Source: Ruania rhizosphaerae
GTDB taxonomy: Bacteria; Actinomycetota; Actinomycetes; Actinomycetales; Beutenbergiaceae
Direction of reading: 5' to 3'
Assembly (NCBI RefSeq): GCF_009805705.1
Contig: NZ_VSMB01000012.1
Coordinates: forward strand, 62,001 to 126,000
Length of the DNA stretch: 64,000 nt
The notes beneath the pieces are model-generated. The model was given only the letters and a program-made list of their open reading frames with translations, was not told where the DNA came from and searched no databases. The translations under genes and the position numbers were made by a program. Shown one piece after another: positions 15,339-25,762 of the stretch (positions are counted from its first letter, which is position 1; every line of letters starts with the position of its first letter).

Positions 15339-16511
15339 ATGGGGCTGTTCACACGTCGGCGCAGCGAGCGATCGCGTCTGGCGCAGGTCGAGGAGCCAGG
15401 ACCGGGACGCACCGACGACGATCACCGGGCCGGTGCCTCTGCCCTGTGGGCTGACGGCGTCGGCCGCGTGGGGACACGGTCACTGCAGGTGCTGGCGATC
15501 CTGGCGCTGGTGTCGGTGGCGGTGTTCGCCCTGACTCGCCTGACTCTGGTGGTCATCCCGGTGCTGATCGCGCTGGTGCTCGCGGCCGCCATCTCCCCGT
15601 TGGTGGGACTGCTGCGCCGGCGCGGCATGCCGTCGGTGGTGGCAACTGCAATCTCCCTGCTCACCGTGGTGGCGATACTGGCGGGAGTGGTGTGGCTGGT
15701 CACCGTTGCAGTCGCCAACCAATGGCCCACCCTGCGCGACCAGGCACTCGACGGTTTCTCTCAGTTGCAGGAGTACATCCAGGGCCTGCCGTTCGAGATC
15801 ACCGACGAACACATCCAGTCGCTGCAGGAGTCCGCACTCGAACTGCTCCAGTCCGACGCCGTCGGATCCGGTGCGATCGCCGGAGCCTCGCAGACGTTCG
15901 ACTTCGTGGCCGGTCTCGCCATCTTCGTGGTGGTGCTGTTCTTCTTCCTCAAGGACGGACCGCAGATCTGGCAGTTCATGCTGCGGCCACTCGAGGGTGC
16001 GCGCTACGAGCGGGGCCAGCGCATCGGCGAGTCGACGGTGCGCACACTGGGTGGGTACATCCGGGGTACAGCGATCATCGCCGCGGTGGATGCGATCTTC
16101 ATCGGGATCGGGCTGGCGATCGTCGGCGTCCCCCTGGTGATTCCGCTCGCGGTACTGGTGTTCCTCCTCGCCTTCATCCCGCTCGTGGGTGCCACGCTCG
16201 CCGGCGCACTCGCCGCACTGGTGGCGCTCGTGGCGGTCGGACCGATCCAGGCGCTCGTGGTGGTCGGGATCGTTGTTCTGGTCAACCAGCTCGAGGGCAA
16301 CTTCCTCCAGCCGGTCGTGATGGCAAGGACGCTGAGCCTGCATCCGCTGGTGATCCTCGTGGCGCTGACTGCGGGCACTGTGCTCGCCGGGCTGACCGGA
16401 GCGGTGCTGGCGGTACCGATCGCTGCCTCCATCTGGGGCGCTATCCAGGTCTGGGACGGCCCGGATCTACCAGCGCGGTTCGCGCGGAAGAAGGACCGCG
16501 AGCCCGCCTAG
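15339..16511 (+). CDS. AI-2E family transporter (DUF20/PerM-like membrane protein)
   Basis: 390 residues from ATG 15339 (MGLFTRRRSERS), preceded by GGGAGGGG. Eight or so membrane helices; conserved family features LTRLTLVVIPVLIALVLAAA, the long amphipathic segment with SQLQEYIQGLPFEI, FFLKDGPQIWQFMLRPLEGA, the GGYIRGTAIIAAVDAIFIGI segment and VNQLEGNFLQPVVMARTLSL. The name comes from TqsA/YdgG; members are exporters of varied substrates and autoinducer-2 transport cannot be assumed. Converges with the DevR-like gene 14 bases away. Confidence 0.93.
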   Translation: MGLFTRRRSERSRLAQVEEPGPGRTDDDHRAGASALWADGVGRVGTRSLQVLAILALVSVAVFALTRLTLVVIPVLIALVLAAAISPLVGLLRRRGMPSVVATAISLLTVVAILAGVVWLVTVAVANQWPTLRDQALDGFSQLQEYIQGLPFEITDEHIQSLQESALELLQSDAVGSGAIAGASQTFDFVAGLAIFVVVLFFFLKDGPQIWQFMLRPLEGARYERGQRIGESTVRTLGGYIRGTAIIAAVDAIFIGIGLAIVGVPLVIPLAVLVFLLAFIPLVGATLAGALAALVALVAVGPIQALVVVGIVVLVNQLEGNFLQPVVMARTLSLHPLVILVALTAGTVLAGLTGAVLAVPIAASIWGAIQVWDGPDLPARFARKKDREPA

Positions 16512-16525
16512 AGTTCACCGGACGC

Positions 16526-18906
<2,381 letters not shown>

Positions 18907-18913
18907 TCACCAC

Positions 18914-18927
18914 GGGACCTAGGCCCC
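18914..18927. promoter_or_regulatory. DosR-box-like site between devS and the first universal stress gene
   Basis: GGGACCTAGGCCCC keeps the GGGAC...G.CCC architecture of the DosR box (GGGACTTNNGTCCC) as a near palindrome. It lies 31 bases upstream of the forward USP start and 28 bases upstream of the reverse devS start, so it could serve either promoter, including autoregulation of devSR. Confidence 0.55.
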
Positions 18928-18958
18928 GCTCGCCGGCGCCGCTGCGGCTGACGATGGT

Positions 18959-19801
18959 GTGATGCAGAACGACATCGGGGGCAGCTCGAATTCCCATGAC
19001 GACATCGCGGCGACGGCAGCGGGACCGGCCATGTACGTCGTCGGCATCGATGGCAGCGCCTCGAGTCGTGGCGCGCTGAGCTGGGCGCTGCAACGAGCAC
19101 GCAGCTCGGGTGCGGCATTGACGCTCGTCGCCATCGTGGACGCCGAGTGGGCGGCTGTGAGTGAGGAGTTGTTCACGCAACTGCACTCGACTGTCTCAGC
19201 ACGCGTGGAGAGCGAGCTGAACTGGGCTCGCCTGGCCGAACCCACTGTCACGATCACGGCCCGGGTGCAGATCGGAGCGCCGATGCCGCGACTCGCCGAT
19301 GCGGCGGCAGGGACGCAGCTGCTGGTCGTCGGCACCCACAAGTCCGGCTACATCCGCGGGAAGGCGCTCGGTGCCCGCAGCGTGCAGCTTGCCCTGCGAA
19401 CCACGACTCCGGTGGCCGTGGTACCCCGACTCGGAGAGCGGAGCCGCTCCGGCGTCGTCGTCGCGGGCGCGGGTGGCGGCGCTGGCTCAGCGATCGCGTT
19501 CGCTGCTCGCGAGAGCGCCCGGCGCGGTGAGCCGTTGATCGTGGTGTGTTCGAGCCCCCCGGCCGATCGCGACCGGGTGCTCGAGCACGCGCGCCGTCAG
19601 GCGCTTGCCGTTGCCCCGGAGGTCGAGATCCGGACGCGGTGGACCGAGCAGGACCCGGCCGAACTACTGATCGCGCTCTCGAGCAGCACTCTCACGACGG
19701 TGATCGGGAAAAGATCGGGGACAGAGGCGAGGCTTGGACGGATCGCAATTGAGGTGCTCATGAACCTCGCTGGACCGGTGATCATCGTGCCTGGAGCGTG
19801 A
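18959..19801 (+). CDS. Universal stress protein, tandem UspA domains
   Basis: 280 residues, start GTG 18959 or ATG 18962. Domain 1 (about 25-145) begins MYVVGIDGSASSRGALSWAL and carries LLVVGTHKSGYIRGKALGAR as the G-2x-G-9x-G ATP-loop equivalent, then TTTPVAVVPRLG. Domain 2 (about 150-280) is shortened, and its nucleotide loop (TVIGKRSGTEARLGRIAIEV) is not canonical, so it may not bind ATP. Tandem USPs of this kind are DosR-regulon members in mycobacteria. It is divergent from devS with a DosR-box-like site between, and converges on the second USP with a bidirectional terminator. Confidence 0.88.
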   Translation: MMQNDIGGSSNSHDDIAATAAGPAMYVVGIDGSASSRGALSWALQRARSSGAALTLVAIVDAEWAAVSEELFTQLHSTVSARVESELNWARLAEPTVTITARVQIGAPMPRLADAAAGTQLLVVGTHKSGYIRGKALGARSVQLALRTTTPVAVVPRLGERSRSGVVVAGAGGGAGSAIAFAARESARRGEPLIVVCSSPPADRDRVLEHARRQALAVAPEVEIRTRWTEQDPAELLIALSSSTLTTVIGKRSGTEARLGRIAIEVLMNLAGPVIIVPGA

Positions 19802-19803
19802 GA

Positions 19804-19832
19804 CGGCCCGCGCCATGCCTCTGCGCGGGCCG
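19804..19832. terminator. Bidirectional terminator between two universal stress genes
   Basis: CGGCCCGCG (19804-19812) and CGCGGGCCG (19824-19832) form a perfect 9-bp stem with an 11-base loop, followed on the + strand by a pyrimidine-rich stretch (CTCTCTCTT). It sits between the convergent stops at 19801 and 19855. Confidence 0.65.
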
Positions 19833-19854
19833 CCGTGGCTCTCTCTTCGGGTCG

Positions 19855-20322
19855 CTACTGCCCCTCAGCCGGTACGACCAGCACTGGGCAGTGAGCGTGC
19901 GAGACACACGCCGAACTGACCGATCCCAGCAGGAGCGCAGCGAGGCCGCTGCCGTGCCCGCGTCGTCCAACGACCAACATGGCGGCACCACGCGCTGCCT
20001 CGACCAGTTCCTCTGCCGGCCTCCCCTCGCGCAAGGTGAGTTTGCACCAGGCTGGGCGGCCCGCAGGGAAGACCGCTCCCACCGCGGTGTCGAGAGCACG
20101 GCTGGCATCCTCGGCTGGGTCCCACTGAAGATCGAGGTACACACCCCCCAGTGTTACGGGGGTGGAGGCCCAGACGGCGATCGCTTCGACGTCGTAGCCG
20201 AGTTCGCGCGCGAGCCTCGCACCCTGACGCAGAGCCTCGTGAGAGGCCCGTGAACCATCGACACCCACCACGATCCGGCGGGCCCGGTCCTCGTCACGAG
20301 CCTCAGGCACACTGCTGGTCAT
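19855..20322 (-). CDS. Universal stress protein, single UspA domain
   Basis: 155 residues from ATG 20322; GAGAGGAG lies 6 bases upstream and the ATG overlaps the stop of a 36-codon upstream ORF as ATGA. The domain is canonical: RRIVVGVDGSRASHEALRQG at the start, and MLVVGRRGHGSGLAALLLGS followed by VSSACVSHAHCPVLVVP supplies the ATP-binding G-x2-G-x9-G(S) loop. It is predicted to be an ATP-binding USP acting in stress or non-growing cells. Reverse strand, second gene of a two-gene unit with a DosR-box-like site 55 bases before the first start. Confidence 0.9.
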   Translation of the reverse strand: MTSSVPEARDEDRARRIVVGVDGSRASHEALRQGARLARELGYDVEAIAVWASTPVTLGGVYLDLQWDPAEDASRALDTAVGAVFPAGRPAWCKLTLREGRPAEELVEAARGAAMLVVGRRGHGSGLAALLLGSVSSACVSHAHCPVLVVPAEGQ

Positions 20323-20429
20323 GATCGACTCCTCTCCGGAGTCCGCGCCCACGAACCTTCCACGGGCACTCGCGCGCGCACCGCCGCGACAGGTTGCTCA
20401 GTTGCCTCGATCAGACGGATCTCATCCAC
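20319..20429 (-). CDS. 36-codon mini-gene resembling the N-terminus of a GyrI-like/AraC effector-binding domain
   Basis: GTG 20429 follows a good AAAGGAG 6 bases away and encodes 36 residues, beginning VDEIRLIEATEQPVAAVRAR, then a proline- and arginine-rich end. The opening matches the first strand of GyrI-like/AraC-type effector-binding domains (xxVRLVExPxQPxAxVR), normally ~150 residues. The TGA overlaps the USP ATG as ATGA. It may be a truncated remnant kept for translational coupling or a genuine small protein; similarity is from recognition only. Confidence 0.5.
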   Translation of the reverse strand: MDEIRLIEATEQPVAAVRARVPVEGSWARTPERSRS

Positions 20430-20484
20430 GGGTGGCTCCTTTCGCCGTCGTGACCAGGAAACGCCCACGGCAAGCGCAGCGGAA

Positions 20485-20498
20485 GAGCCATTGGTCCC
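20485..20498 (-). promoter_or_regulatory. DosR-box-like site upstream of the mini-gene/USP unit
   Basis: On the reverse strand GGGACCAATGGCTC keeps the GGGAC half and the central G of the DosR box, with a weaker second half. It ends 55 bases before the GTG of the mini-gene at 20429, a reasonable activator position. Confidence 0.4.
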
Positions 20499-20542
20499 GT
20501 GACGAAGTGCACACCCGCGGCGCACCTCCTTGACCTCACCGC

Positions 20543-20556
20543 GGGACTTTCGCCCT
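20543..20556 (+). promoter_or_regulatory. DosR-box-like site upstream of the P-type ATPase
   Basis: GGGACTTTCGCCCT agrees with the DosR box GGGACTTTAGTCCC at 11 of 14 positions and lies 34 bases before the ATPase start at 20591. The rest of 20430-20590 holds no other gene I can support. Confidence 0.5.
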
Positions 20557-20590
20557 ACTTCACGGCTTCGGCAGCGACCACGATGGGAAC

Positions 20591-22516
20591 ATGACCACGA
20601 CAGATGACGCCGTCGAGGCAAGGCCGACGGAGTTGCAGATGCCGACTTCGACCTCATCGAGGTGGGCGAATCTGGTTCGGTATCCGTGGGTCCTTGCCAC
20701 GCTCGCAATCGCAGCGCTCGGCGGATTCGCTCAATTGACGCCCTGGCATGCGTACGCCTGGGTACTGCCCGCCGGCTACGCCCTTCTGGTGGCCGGGCGA
20801 TCCGCGTGGCGAATGATACGAGAGCTGCGACGGGGAACGTACGGGATCGACATCCTCGCATTCACGGCGATCGTGGCCTCCGTCGCGGTGGCAGAGGCAT
20901 GGGCAGCCCTCGTCATCGTGCTCATGCTCACCGGAGGCGAGGCATTGGAGGACTACGCGTCCGCGCGAGCTCGGCGCGATCTGACCGCACTCCTGTCCCA
21001 CGTACCGCGGGTGGCTCACAAGGTGACCAGCGACGGCACCACCACCGACGTCCCGGTTGACGTGATCGCTCCAGGTGATCAGGTCCTGGTGCGGCCCTTC
21101 GAGATCGTGCCCGTTGACGGCTCTCTTCTGACCGGATCAGCCACGTTCGACGAATCCTCTCTCACGGGAGAGAGCCTCCCAGTCGAACGGACAGCGGGCC
21201 AGGAAGTACTCAGTGGCGGGGTGAACGGCTCGACGGCAGTTGTGCTCTCCACCACGCACGCTGCCCGGGACAGCCAGTACCAGCAGATCATCACGTTGGT
21301 CGAGGATGCCTCCGCGAGCAGGGCTCCGATCGTCCGCCTCGCCGACCGCGTAGCGATCCCATTCACGGTCGTGGCGCTCGCAATCGCCCTCGGCGCGTGG
21401 GCTCTCTCGGGTGATCCGGCGCGACTCGCCGAGGTGCTCGTGGTCGCGACACCATGCCCGCTCATCATCGCGGCTCCGGTCGCATTCCTCGCGGGTACAG
21501 GACGCGCAGCGCGGAGGGGAATCATCGTCAAGAGCAGCGCGACGCTGGAGAGCCTACGGCGGGTGCGAACCATTGCCTTCGACAAGACGGGCACGTTGAC
21601 GCGCGGCGCGCCCTCGCTGGTCGAGGTCCGCGCCGCTGGAGGACTCACCGATGATCAGGTACTGCGATTGGCTGCCTCGGCAGAGCAGTACTCCAGCCAT
21701 GTGCTCGCGGCGGCGGTGATCGGCGCGGCACGTTCGCGTGAACTACCCCTCTCGGGGGCCGAGACCGCGCAGGAGGTGCCCGCACATGGTGTCACCGCGC
21801 TCGTGGACGGGTCCTCAGTGGTCGTCGGAAAGCGCACCTATGTCGCTGACGCCGTGGGGGTGTCCCTTGAGGGCACCACGATCGGGCCGGGTGAGATGGC
21901 TGTCTATGTCGCGATCGATCGTTCGTACGCGGGAGCGCTCGTGTTCAGCGACGAGGTGCGGCGCGAAACCCCGCACACGCTCGAGCGACTGCGTGAACAC
22001 GGAGTCGAGCACATCGTGATGCTGACGGGAGATGATCGTCTCACTGCTGACCACGTAGGCCAGCCACTGAGGATCGACGACATCCGAGCGAACTGCCTGC
22101 CAGCAGACAAGGTGGATGCGGTGACCAACCTCCCGCACCGTCCGGTCGCGATGGTGGGCGACGGTGTGAATGACGCGCCCGCCCTCGCCGCCGCGGACAT
22201 CGGCATCGCGATGGGAGCGCGCGGATCGACCGCTGCTGGTGACTCGGCGCATGTGGTCTTGCTGCGCGACGACATCTCCACCGTCGCAGACGCTCACACG
22301 ATCGCACGCGAGACGGTCACGGTTGCGTTGCAGAGCATCTGGGTCGGCATGACGCTCAGCGCCGCGTTGATGATGATCGCGGCGTTCGGCGCACTGCCGG
22401 CCCTGATCGGCGCATGGTTGCAGGAGGGTGTCGACGTGGTCGCCATCCTCTGGGCCTTGCGCGCGGGTCTGGCCCACCCGTCGACTCCGCGCGAAGCTAG
22501 CGCACGACGACCGTGA
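20591..22516 (+). CDS. Heavy-metal type (P1B) P-type ATPase
   Basis: 641 residues. Conserved elements in order: actuator TGES (FDESSLTGESLPVE), ion-path motif TPCPLIIAAP at about 286, phosphorylation site FDKTGTLTRG at about 330, MLTGDDRLTAD, and hinge VGDGVNDAPALAAAD at about 520. There is no N-terminal HMA/CxxC metal-binding domain. The membrane motif is TPCP rather than CPC, and the HP dipeptide typical of P1B enzymes (SEHPLA) is SSHVLA. Metal specificity therefore cannot be assigned. A DosR-box-like site precedes it. The 3' end overlaps the convergent USP gene by 20 bases. Confidence 0.9.
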   Translation: MTTTDDAVEARPTELQMPTSTSSRWANLVRYPWVLATLAIAALGGFAQLTPWHAYAWVLPAGYALLVAGRSAWRMIRELRRGTYGIDILAFTAIVASVAVAEAWAALVIVLMLTGGEALEDYASARARRDLTALLSHVPRVAHKVTSDGTTTDVPVDVIAPGDQVLVRPFEIVPVDGSLLTGSATFDESSLTGESLPVERTAGQEVLSGGVNGSTAVVLSTTHAARDSQYQQIITLVEDASASRAPIVRLADRVAIPFTVVALAIALGAWALSGDPARLAEVLVVATPCPLIIAAPVAFLAGTGRAARRGIIVKSSATLESLRRVRTIAFDKTGTLTRGAPSLVEVRAAGGLTDDQVLRLAASAEQYSSHVLAAAVIGAARSRELPLSGAETAQEVPAHGVTALVDGSSVVVGKRTYVADAVGVSLEGTTIGPGEMAVYVAIDRSYAGALVFSDEVRRETPHTLERLREHGVEHIVMLTGDDRLTADHVGQPLRIDDIRANCLPADKVDAVTNLPHRPVAMVGDGVNDAPALAAADIGIAMGARGSTAAGDSAHVVLLRDDISTVADAHTIARETVTVALQSIWVGMTLSAALMMIAAFGALPALIGAWLQEGVDVVAILWALRAGLAHPSTPREASARRP

Positions 22517-23336
22517 CCGTCCCCATGCCGGCGAGCACCTCCTCGCTCGTCGATCCGAGCATGAACCGTGCGACCCTCCCCCGACCATGGGATCCGACCA
22601 CGGTCAACCTCGCCCCTTGGGCGAGGCGGTTGATGGCCTGTCCCGCCGATGCACGCTGCACGAGACGGCGAACCTCCAGGTCCGGATAGTCGACGAGCAC
22701 CGGTGCCAGTGACTCGGTGAGAAGGTCTTCAGTCGCCTCCTGCATCCCGGCGAGGTACTCGGTGGGATAGGAGCGTACGTGCAACGGGAGCGGCACCGTC
22801 GTCCAGGTGCTCACGGCCGTGAGCCGGTCACCACTCGCGTGCGCCTCTGCGGCAGCAAAACGGAGCGCGTTGTGAGAGAGCTCGGAGCCGTCGACGCCCA
22901 CCACAACGCCGGCCCGGCCCGTGATGTCGATGTCCGGTACCACGACGACCGGGCAGTGGGCGCCGCTCGCTATGCGAATGCCGTACGGCCCGCGCGGCGA
23001 CTGCGCCCCTGGGCCGCGATAGTCGCTGCCGATCACGAGCAGATCGACACTCTCAGAGGCGTCGACGAGACAGTCGACGAAACCTCCGCGCTCGAGGCGG
23101 GTCGTGACAGGCACACCTCGGGCCCCGATCCGCTCTGCCTCCTGAGCGAGCAACGCCTCCGTGAGCTCGAGGGCGTGCTCGAGCACGGGCGCCTCACTGA
23201 GCGCACCGGACGCGGAACCGACGATCGAGATCAGTTCGATGCTGCCGCCGCGACGGATGGCACGTTCGACCGCCCACTCCGACGCCCTGCGTGCGGCCGA
23301 ACCGTCTGTCAGCCCGACCAGTATCCGCTCGCCCAT
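22497..23336 (-). CDS. Universal stress protein, tandem UspA domains
   Basis: 279 residues. Domain 1 starts MGERILVGLTDGSAARRASE; its loop LLVIGSDYRGPGAQSPRGPY is not the usual ATP loop. Domain 2 (from about 140, AGVVVGVDGSELSHNALRFA) has the canonical LTVVGSHGRGRVARFMLGST loop and should bind ATP. The second domain is thus the intact one, the opposite of the USP at 18959. Only a weak DosR-like match (23399-23412) lies upstream. Its 3' end overlaps the ATPase gene on the other strand by 20 bases. Confidence 0.9.
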   Translation of the reverse strand: MGERILVGLTDGSAARRASEWAVERAIRRGGSIELISIVGSASGALSEAPVLEHALELTEALLAQEAERIGARGVPVTTRLERGGFVDCLVDASESVDLLVIGSDYRGPGAQSPRGPYGIRIASGAHCPVVVVPDIDITGRAGVVVGVDGSELSHNALRFAAAEAHASGDRLTAVSTWTTVPLPLHVRSYPTEYLAGMQEATEDLLTESLAPVLVDYPDLEVRRLVQRASAGQAINRLAQGARLTVVGSHGRGRVARFMLGSTSEEVLAGMGTVTVVVR

Positions 23337-23480
23337 GTCGCGTCCTTCCTCCTGCGCTGTAACCGAGCGTACCGTCGCCCGCTAGCACCACTGGTGTTGA
23401 TCGGAAGTCCGGTCGCGAGGCAGCAGCGGCTCAGAGAGGTCACCGTAGTGTCCTCCACGACCGGATCGCATCCCACCAAC

Positions 23481-23516
23481 TAAAAAGTCCCGGAAACCGT
23501 TGAGTTTCCGGGACTT
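23481..23516 (-). terminator. Rho-independent terminator of tRNA-Pro
   Basis: AAGTCCCGGAAAC (23485-23497) and its exact reverse complement (23504-23516) form a 13-bp stem with a 6-base loop; on the reverse strand the stem runs into TTTTTA. It starts 7 bases past the tRNA 3' end. Confidence 0.85.
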
Positions 23517-23523
23517 CTCTCGG

Positions 23524-23597
<74 letters not shown>

Positions 23598-23696
23598 AGG
23601 GCCCGCTGAGCGAGCCGGAGACGACACTACCGCAGCCCTGGCTGTTCCTCCCAATCGGTGACGCATCGGGGGTGCGCCATAGGTCACACTGGTCTC

Positions 23697-24587
23697 GTGC
23701 ACCCGCTCCACGAAGCCCGGCGCCGGATGAACACGGCGCTCATGCAACGTGTCGCGGGCCCCGACCCCGCCGCGGCGCAGCACCGTATCCATGCCACGCC
23801 GGGTCCACGCTGGTTCGAACCTGACTCCCCGATCGGGGTCGTGCACGGAGATGCCTCGATGTATATCGGGGGCATCCGCGCGCTGCTCCTGCAAGCACTG
23901 CATCCGCTGGCGATGGCGGGCGTCGCCCAGCATTCGCGTTACCGCGACGACGTGTGGGGGCGCCTGGCCCGGACTGCCACCTACATCGCCACCACCACCT
24001 ACGCCACAATCGAGCACGCCGAGCAAGCGATCGCTATCGTGCAGGCGGTCCATGCCCGCATCCGCGGCATCGCACCGGACGGGCGGCCGTACCGCGCCGA
24101 CGATCCGCACCTGCTCACGTGGGTGCACATCGCCGAGATCGACTCCTTCCTCACCGCTCATCGACTGTTCGGCGCCCGCCGCCTCTCCCCCGCCCAGCAG
24201 GATGTGTACGTCCGGCAAGCCGGCACTGTGGCCACCCGCCTCGGTGCGACTGAGGTGCCCAGTAATGTCGCTGAGCTGACCGGCGCCCTGAACCGCTACC
24301 GGCCCGAGCTCGCCGTCACGCCGGAGGCCAGGGAGGTCGCTGCGTTCCTCCTGCACCGCCCACCCGTACCGGCCGTGGCACGGCCCGGATACGCCCTGCT
24401 CGCGCGTGGCGCCGTCGTCAGCTTGCCCGACTGGGCCCGCGTGCAGCTGCAGCTACCCCGGCCGGTCCGGCGCTCCTCCCTGCTGGCGGGCCGAGCCGGT
24501 ACCGCCGCCGTCCGCTGGATCACCACCGCCGCCCCCAGGCACACACCCGACCCCACCAATCACACCACCGCCGAGGAGATCCGATGA
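23697..24587 (+). CDS. Oxygenase MpaB family protein (DUF2236)
   Basis: 296 residues from GTG 23697; an in-frame GTG at 23658 is the alternative. The motif VVHGDASMYIGGIRALLLQA with LHPLAMAGVAQHSRYRDDVW, followed by TATYIATTTYATIEHAEQAI and the WVHIAEIDSFLTAHRLFG segment, identifies the DUF2236 family related to fungal MpaB and to latex-clearing-like haem proteins. The conserved His residues could bind haem or iron. Substrate unknown. Stop overlaps the start of the PIG-L gene as ATGA, so the two are coupled. Confidence 0.85.
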   Translation: MHPLHEARRRMNTALMQRVAGPDPAAAQHRIHATPGPRWFEPDSPIGVVHGDASMYIGGIRALLLQALHPLAMAGVAQHSRYRDDVWGRLARTATYIATTTYATIEHAEQAIAIVQAVHARIRGIAPDGRPYRADDPHLLTWVHIAEIDSFLTAHRLFGARRLSPAQQDVYVRQAGTVATRLGATEVPSNVAELTGALNRYRPELAVTPEAREVAAFLLHRPPVPAVARPGYALLARGAVVSLPDWARVQLQLPRPVRRSSLLAGRAGTAAVRWITTAAPRHTPDPTNHTTAEEIR

Positions 24588-25318
24588 CCGATCAACCCCG
24601 CCTTCCCGAGATCGACGAGAACTGGACGACCGCTCTCGCCGTCGTCGCCCACCCTGACGACCTCGAGTTCGGAACCGCTGCCGCGATCGCGCGCTGGACT
24701 GCGCAGGGCAAGCGCATCATCTACTGCATGGTGACCTCGGGTGAGGCCGGTATCGACGCCATTCACCCGGACGAGGCGGGCCCGCTGCGTGAGCAGGAGC
24801 AGATCGCCTCGGCCCGCGTGGTGGGTGTGGAGGAGGTCGAGTTCCTCCGATTGCCCGACGGCGTCCTCGAGTATGGTCTGCCGCTGCGGCGGGCCATCGC
24901 AGCCCAGGTGCGCAAGCACCAGCCCGAGATCGTCATCACCGGCAACTTCCGCGACACCTGGCCAGGCGGATTCCTCAACCAGGCCGACCACATGGCGGCC
25001 GGGCGTGCCACGCTCGACGCCGTCCGTGACGCCGGGAACCGCTGGGTGTTCCACGAGCAGCTCGGTGACGGCCTCGAGCCATGGAATGGCGTCCGGCAGG
25101 TCTGGCTCGCCATCTCGCCGCAGTCGACCCATGCCGTCGACGTGACCGAGACGTTCGACGATGGAGTCGCCTCCCTGAAGGAGCACGCCGCCTACATCGA
25201 CGGGCTCAGCTGGGAGTTCGATCCGGTCGCCTTCCTGGATGAGCTGTGCTCCGCCGCCGGTCCCGCGCTCGGCGTGAAGTACGCCACGACCTTCGAGGTT
25301 CTCGACCTGGACGGGTGA
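24584..25318 (+). CDS. PIG-L family deacetylase
   Basis: 244 residues. AHPDDLEFG near residue 22 is the LmbE/PIG-L zinc motif AHPDD, with the third ligand in NQADHMAAGRATLDAVRDAG; VTSGEAG and LPDGVLEYG lie between. Family members remove acetyl from N-acetylglucosamine conjugates (MshB, Mca, PIG-L, BshB). Mycothiol or bacillithiol roles are possible but not shown by context. Coupled to the MpaB-family gene by ATGA and followed after 35 bases by a small membrane protein gene. Confidence 0.93.
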   Translation: MTDQPRLPEIDENWTTALAVVAHPDDLEFGTAAAIARWTAQGKRIIYCMVTSGEAGIDAIHPDEAGPLREQEQIASARVVGVEEVEFLRLPDGVLEYGLPLRRAIAAQVRKHQPEIVITGNFRDTWPGGFLNQADHMAAGRATLDAVRDAGNRWVFHEQLGDGLEPWNGVRQVWLAISPQSTHAVDVTETFDDGVASLKEHAAYIDGLSWEFDPVAFLDELCSAAGPALGVKYATTFEVLDLDG

Positions 25319-25353
25319 CACGGGCGGCCACGGTGCCCGGTACTGTCGTTCCG

Positions 25354-25737
25354 ATGACAAGCGAGCGTTCCACGTCGGGAAGCAGGGACCGTCCCGGCCC
25401 GCCGCGTCGGCGAGACCGGCTCGGCATCATCCGCGCCCGTTGGCTGGTCACGACGCTCGCGATCGTCAGTGCCGCCGCAGGAGTTAGCGCGACGGCGTTC
25501 GCGATCGCCGACCCCGCTGGATTTCGCGCCTTCATCACCCAGGTGACCGATCTACGGATCGCTGCCTTCGTGTTCGGCGCTGTCGCACTCGGTGGTTCGA
25601 TGGATCAACCCACGTCCGGGCCTGGGCTCCGGCCACCGACGGGCTGGCGCCGTGGCACCTTCGTCCTCAGTGTCGTGGGCCTCGTGCCAGGACTCGTGCT
25701 GCTGATCATCGGCCTGATCGGCTGGCTCAGCGGCTAG
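25354..25737 (+). CDS. Small hydrophobic membrane protein, unknown function
   Basis: 127 residues from ATG 25354. An Arg/Pro-rich cytoplasmic N-terminus (SRDRPGPPRRRDRLG) is followed by about three helices (LVTTLAIVSAAAGVSATAFA, RIAAFVFGAVALGGSM, LSVVGLVPGLVLLIIGLIGW). No family recognised. 35 bases past the PIG-L stop with no clear Shine-Dalgarno; converges on der 25 bases later. Confidence 0.6.
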   Translation: MTSERSTSGSRDRPGPPRRRDRLGIIRARWLVTTLAIVSAAAGVSATAFAIADPAGFRAFITQVTDLRIAAFVFGAVALGGSMDQPTSGPGLRPPTGWRRGTFVLSVVGLVPGLVLLIIGLIGWLSG

Positions 25738-25762
25738 TTCACGAGCGAGCCCGTTCACTCCC

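Noticed and set aside
23481-23516. GGGACTT/AAGTCCC sequence near the third USP resembling a DosR box
   Set aside because: It is part of a 13-bp stem followed by a T-run directly behind tRNA-Pro, so it is the tRNA terminator.
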